Assembly (NCBI GenBank): GCA_003506735.1 | Contig: DNYS01000078.1 | Coordinates: 854 to 10,349, forward strand | Length of the DNA: 9,496 nt | From: Nitrospinota bacterium | GTDB lineage: Bacteria; UBA8248 | Direction: 5' to 3' | Part shown: in pieces, positions 6,736 through 9,496 of the stretch | Layout: every line of letters begins with the position of its first letter | How positions within the stretch are numbered: the stretch's first letter is position 1 | Program-made: the position numbers and the translations under genes | The notes under the pieces: model-generated | The model's input: only the letters and a program-made list of their open reading frames with translations | The model's database searches: none | What the model was told of the DNA's origin: nothing

Positions 6736-6769
6736 TTTCTTGTCACCCTTCCTGGAAAACGATTGCGGT

Positions 6770-7372
6770 TCAATCCCGCGCCTGAAAATTGGTGATATAG
6801 GGGAGTTTTTCGGCCACCTCGCGCACCCGGGGCAGGTTCGACTTGAGGATCGCCACGACGTTCCAGATCCCCTTGAGAAACGACTGGCGCCGCTCCTCGA
6901 GCATTTCCACCCGGACAGTTTCGCTCCCATGGCTCACCGTTAAATTTTCCAGGTCGGCGACGTATTCGGTCTTCGGATTTTGCTGGGTGTGGGTGATGAG
7001 CCGGTTCATATCCTCGGCCGATGCCATCAGCGTCGGCACCCCGATGGCCAGGCAGTTTCCAGCAAAAATTTCCGCGAACGACACGCCCACGATCACCTCG
7101 ATTCCGGACCGCTTGATGGCCTGGGGGGCATGCTCGCGCGAGGAGCCCGAGCCGAAATTTTTACCGACGAAGAGCATTTTCGCGCCCTTGTAGGCAGGAT
7201 TGTCGATGGGATGATCCGGCGTGTTCTCCCGCTCATCGCAAAACAGGGCCTTCTCCATCCCCTCGAACGTGATGGCCGTCAAAAAACGGGCCGGAGTAAT
7301 CCGGTCGGTATCGATGTCGTCGCCGGGCATGGGAAGAGCCCGGCCCCCAATCTGCCTGATTTCGTCGCTCAA
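6770..7372 (-). CDS. leuD: 3-isopropylmalate dehydratase, small subunit
   Basis: This small subunit pairs with LeuC to form isopropylmalate isomerase, which moves the hydroxyl group from 2- to 3-isopropylmalate. The protein has 200 residues, the bacterial long form (E. coli about 201). It shows GDDIDTDRITPARFL at 17-31, the swivelling-domain loop of the aconitase superfamily, and GKNFGSGSSREHAPQAIKRS at 70-89, the substrate-binding signature, followed by SFAEIFAGNCLAIGVPTL at 98-115. The start is TTG 7372, one base after the leuC TAA stop and preceded by a G-rich ribosome binding site. ATG at codon 15 would cut the segment before the conserved GDDIDTD, so it is less likely. The tight junction fits equal production of the two subunits. 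Confidence 0.96.
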   Translation of the reverse strand: MSDEIRQIGGRALPMPGDDIDTDRITPARFLTAITFEGMEKALFCDERENTPDHPIDNPAYKGAKMLFVGKNFGSGSSREHAPQAIKRSGIEVIVGVSFAEIFAGNCLAIGVPTLMASAEDMNRLITHTQQNPKTEYVADLENLTVSHGSETVRVEMLEERRQSFLKGIWNVVAILKSNLPRVREVAEKLPYITNFQARD

Positions 7373-7373
7373 T

Positions 7374-8783
7374 TTATTTCCCCACCATGCCGGACGGATC
7401 GGCCAGGCACCCTTCGACGGCGGAGGCGGCGACCATGGCGGGACTGCCTAGGTGCGTCCTGCCGCGGGGGCTCCCCTGGCGCCCGATGAAGTTCCGGTTC
7501 GAAGTCGAGATGCTCCTTTGGGATCCGACGAGTTTGTCTTCGTTCATGCCGAGGCACATCGAGCAGCCCGCCTCGCGCCATTCGGCCCCGGCCTCCATGA
7601 ATATCTCGTGCAGGCCCTCCTCCTCGGCCTGCGCCTTGATCCTCTGGGATCCCGGCACCACGAGCATCTTCACGTTGGGATTGACCTTGTTCCCCCGAAG
7701 CACCCTCGCGCCCTCGCGGAGATCGGAAACTCTCGAATTGGTGCAAGAACCCAGGAAGGCCACGTCGATTTTCGTTCCCGCAATCGAGCTGCCCGGCTTG
7801 AGCGCCATGTGCCTGTATCCCAGTTCGGCCGTCTTTTTGTCCTCGCCCTCGAAGGAATCCGGGTCGGGGAGGGTTTCGGAGATACCGATAGAATGGCCCG
7901 GGTTGATCCCCCAGGTCACCATGGGCTCGATAGTGGCCCCGTCGATCTCCGTTTCACGATCGTAGGCGGCGTCCGGGCCGGAGGCGATGGATTTCCAGTA
8001 TTCCACCGCACGGCCGAAATCCTCCTCCTTGGGAGAAAACTCCCTGCCCTCAAGATAGGAATACGTCGTCTCGTCGGGATTGATATAGCCGATTCGGGCG
8101 CCGCCCTCGATGCTCATGTTGCACACCGTCATCCGCCCTTCCATCGGCATGTTTTCGATCACCTCGCCCCCGTATTCATAGGCGTGTCCGATGCCGCCCT
8201 TGATGCCCAGATCGTGAATGATTCTCAGGATCACGTCCTTGGCATAAACGCCCGGCCTCAGTTCGCCGTTCACCTCGATGCGGTGAACCTTGAGGCGGTT
8301 CAGCACGATGGTCTGGGTTTCGAGGACAAAACCCACCTCGGTCGTTCCGATGCCGAAGCCCAGCGATCCCACCGCCCCGTGCGTGCTCGTGTGGCTGTCG
8401 CCGCAAGCGATCGTCATGCCGGGCTGGGAAATTCCGAGCTCGGGGCCGATGACGTGGACGATGCCCTGCATCCCGGTGCTCCAGTTGAGAAACCGGACTC
8501 CGAATTCGTCCACGTTCCGCTCAAGGGCCGCCATCATGGTCTCGGCCTGATCGTCCTTGAACGGGCGGAGCTGGGTCAGCGTGGGCGTGATGTGGTCCGC
8601 GGTGGCGATCGTCCTGTCAGGGAACGCGACCTGCGCGCCGTGCTCTTTCAGGGAGGCGAACGCCTGCGGCGTCGTCACCTCGTGAATCAGATGCAGCCCG
8701 ATGAATATCTGGTCCTGGCCCGATTCGAGCCGGGCGACCAGGTGGCTGTCCCAAATTTTGTCGTACAAGGTTCTTTCCGACAT
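7374..8783 (-). CDS. leuC: 3-isopropylmalate dehydratase, large subunit
   Basis: This large catalytic subunit of isopropylmalate isomerase belongs to the aconitase superfamily and carries a [4Fe-4S] cluster. The protein has 469 residues, close to the E. coli-type length of 466. It begins with [16 protein letters not shown], typical of the family. It shows the [21 protein letters not shown] region (127-147), cluster cysteines in [10 protein letters not shown] (Cys347) and GCSMCLGMN (Cys407 and Cys410), and the C-terminal [14 protein letters not shown] substrate-binding segment (426-439). It is the only chromosomal gene here with an ATG start. A purine-rich GGAAGGAAA stretch lies just upstream. 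It follows trpA by 45 nt without an obvious terminator or clear promoter and is 1 nt from leuD. Cluster dependence makes it oxygen-sensitive by family knowledge. Confidence 0.97.
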   Translation of the reverse strand: MSERTLYDKIWDSHLVARLESGQDQIFIGLHLIHEVTTPQAFASLKEHGAQVAFPDRTIATADHITPTLTQLRPFKDDQAETMMAALERNVDEFGVRFLNWSTGMQGIVHVIGPELGISQPGMTIACGDSHTSTHGAVGSLGFGIGTTEVGFVLETQTIVLNRLKVHRIEVNGELRPGVYAKDVILRIIHDLGIKGGIGHAYEYGGEVIENMPMEGRMTVCNMSIEGGARIGYINPDETTYSYLEGREFSPKEEDFGRAVEYWKSIASGPDAAYDRETEIDGATIEPMVTWGINPGHSIGISETLPDPDSFEGEDKKTAELGYRHMALKPGSSIAGTKIDVAFLGSCTNSRVSDLREGARVLRGNKVNPNVKMLVVPGSQRIKAQAEEEGLHEIFMEAGAEWREAGCSMCLGMNEDKLVGSQRSISTSNRNFIGRQGSPRGRTHLGSPAMVAASAVEGCLADPSGMVGK

Positions 8784-8828
8784 GCTTTGTTTCCTTCCAA
8801 CGGGATACTAAAGGTTATCGATACCGGA

Positions 8829-9496
8829 TCAGGGGGCTGTCTTGGATCCTTCCAGCGCCCGGCGGAGAGACTCGACAAAACGGCAGGCCGCCGCGAGTTT
8901 CTCCTCGTCTCCCTCTTCTCTTTCCATCACGTCGATCAGGGCGCTGCCCACGATGACGCCGTCGCCCATTGCGCCCGCCTCGGCCGCCTGCGCGGGCGTT
9001 TTGATGCCGAAGCCGATCGCCACCGGGCGGTTCTTCACCCGGTTGATCCGCTCCAGGGCGTCGCCCATGTCGGAGGCCAGCGAATCGCGCGCGCCGGTCA
9101 CCCCCATCTGGGCGACATAGTAGATGAAGCCGCCTCCAGAGCGGTTCACCAGATCGATCCGCGCGTCCGTGCTCGTGGGGGCGAGCATGAAGATCGGCTC
9201 GATCGGCACCTCCGCCATCGCTTCGAGCAGTTCGGCGGCCTCCTCGGGCGGCAAGTCGGGCACGATCACCGCATCCGCCCCGGCCCGGGCCGACTCCTGG
9301 CAAAACGTCTTGAGGCCGAAGGCGATGATCGGGTTGTAGTAGGTCATGAGCACGATCGGGACATCGGGAATCTCCCCCCGCACACTGGCGACCAGCTCGA
9401 TGACGCTCCGCAGCGTAGTTCCGCCTTCGAGCGAGCGCATGCTCGAGCGCTGAATCGTGGGCCCGTCCGCCAGCGGATCGCTGAACGGCACGCCGA
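8829..9496 (-). CDS. trpA: Tryptophan synthase alpha subunit (5' truncated by window edge)
   Basis: This subunit cleaves indole-3-glycerol phosphate to indole and glyceraldehyde-3-phosphate; indole passes to TrpB in the alpha2beta2 complex. The visible 221 residues cover about four fifths of the TIM barrel (family about 265). They start within GVPFSDPLADGPTIQ, which holds the catalytic Asp (Asp60 in E. coli numbering). Then follow LMTYYNPI, DAVIVPDLPPEEA, PIFMLAPTSTD, the loop GGGFIYYVAQMGVTGAR, and the phosphate-binding ends IGFGIKTPAQA and GDGVIVGSALID. The N-terminal part with the catalytic Glu (Glu49 in E. coli) lies beyond the window. GTG 9491 is an internal Val of the conserved motif, not a start. 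The gene ends 45 nt before leuC, so a trp gene set probably continues to the right of the window. Confidence 0.95.
   Translation of the reverse strand, partial: GVPFSDPLADGPTIQRSSMRSLEGGTTLRSVIELVASVRGEIPDVPIVLMTYYNPIIAFGLKTFCQESARAGADAVIVPDLPPEEAAELLEAMAEVPIEPIFMLAPTSTDARIDLVNRSGGGFIYYVAQMGVTGARDSLASDMGDALERINRVKNRPVAIGFGIKTPAQAAEAGAMGDGVIVGSALIDVMEREEGDEEKLAAACRFVESLRRALEGSKTAP

Noticed and set aside
5722..6795. Plus-strand open frame of 357 codons opposite leuB and the end of leuD
   Set aside because: It is antisense to well-supported leuB and leuD, rich in Arg, Gly and His, and has no recognisable domain. Long antisense frames are common opposite GC-rich genes.
8784..8828. Possible promoter or palindrome (TATCGATA, TAGTAT) in the trpA-leuC gap
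   Set aside because: No -35 box stands at a suitable distance, and an 8-bp palindrome cannot form a hairpin; the gap looks like a simple intra-operon spacer.

Overview
The window looks like the junction between a bacterial chromosome and the end of an integrated mobile element. The host is probably a GC-rich Gram-negative-type bacterium, perhaps of deltaproteobacterial or Tectomicrobia-like affinity. That placement is a low-confidence inference from base composition, from the E. coli-type two-subunit LeuC/LeuD, and from the leuCDB-asd-mtnP gene order. No 16S or other marker is present to confirm it.

Left part (1 to about 1916): the int-proximal end of an element integrated at a tRNA gene. 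It holds, all on the plus strand, the tail of a truncated gene for a protein with a Cys4 zinc-binding end, about 200 bases with no convincing gene, a small excisionase-like helix-turn-helix gene, and a tyrosine-recombinase integrase of 405 residues. After int come a tandem 9-bp repeat with 11-bp period and a strong terminator that can work in both directions. The integrase points at the 3' end of an initiator tRNA-fMet gene on the minus strand (1916-1991), so the attachment site almost certainly lies in the 3' part of that tRNA. The far end of the element and most of its cargo lie left of the window.

Right part (1992 to 9496): a tightly packed minus-strand gene run. Read in transcription order it is trpA (5' truncated by the window edge), leuC, leuD, leuB, asd, mtnP, hemL, a ftsB/divIC-like gene, and then the tRNA with its own promoter. 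Gaps are 45, 1, 34, 2 and 40 nt, then a 4-nt overlap, then 52 nt. This suggests a long co-transcribed unit for tryptophan (last step), leucine (isomerase and dehydrogenase), aspartate-family amino acids, methylthioadenosine salvage and tetrapyrrole precursor synthesis. An internal promoter candidate precedes the ftsB-like gene. leuA is not visible.

Most notable are the start codons. Of seven chromosomal genes with a visible start only leuC uses ATG; asd and hemL appear to use GTG, and leuD, leuB, mtnP and the ftsB-like gene TTG. In the same window the initiator tRNA has a U1:U72 mismatch, and its 3' end may have been supplied by the mobile element. I found no CRISPR array, defence system or clearly new multi-gene system. 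The metabolic region is otherwise ordinary.
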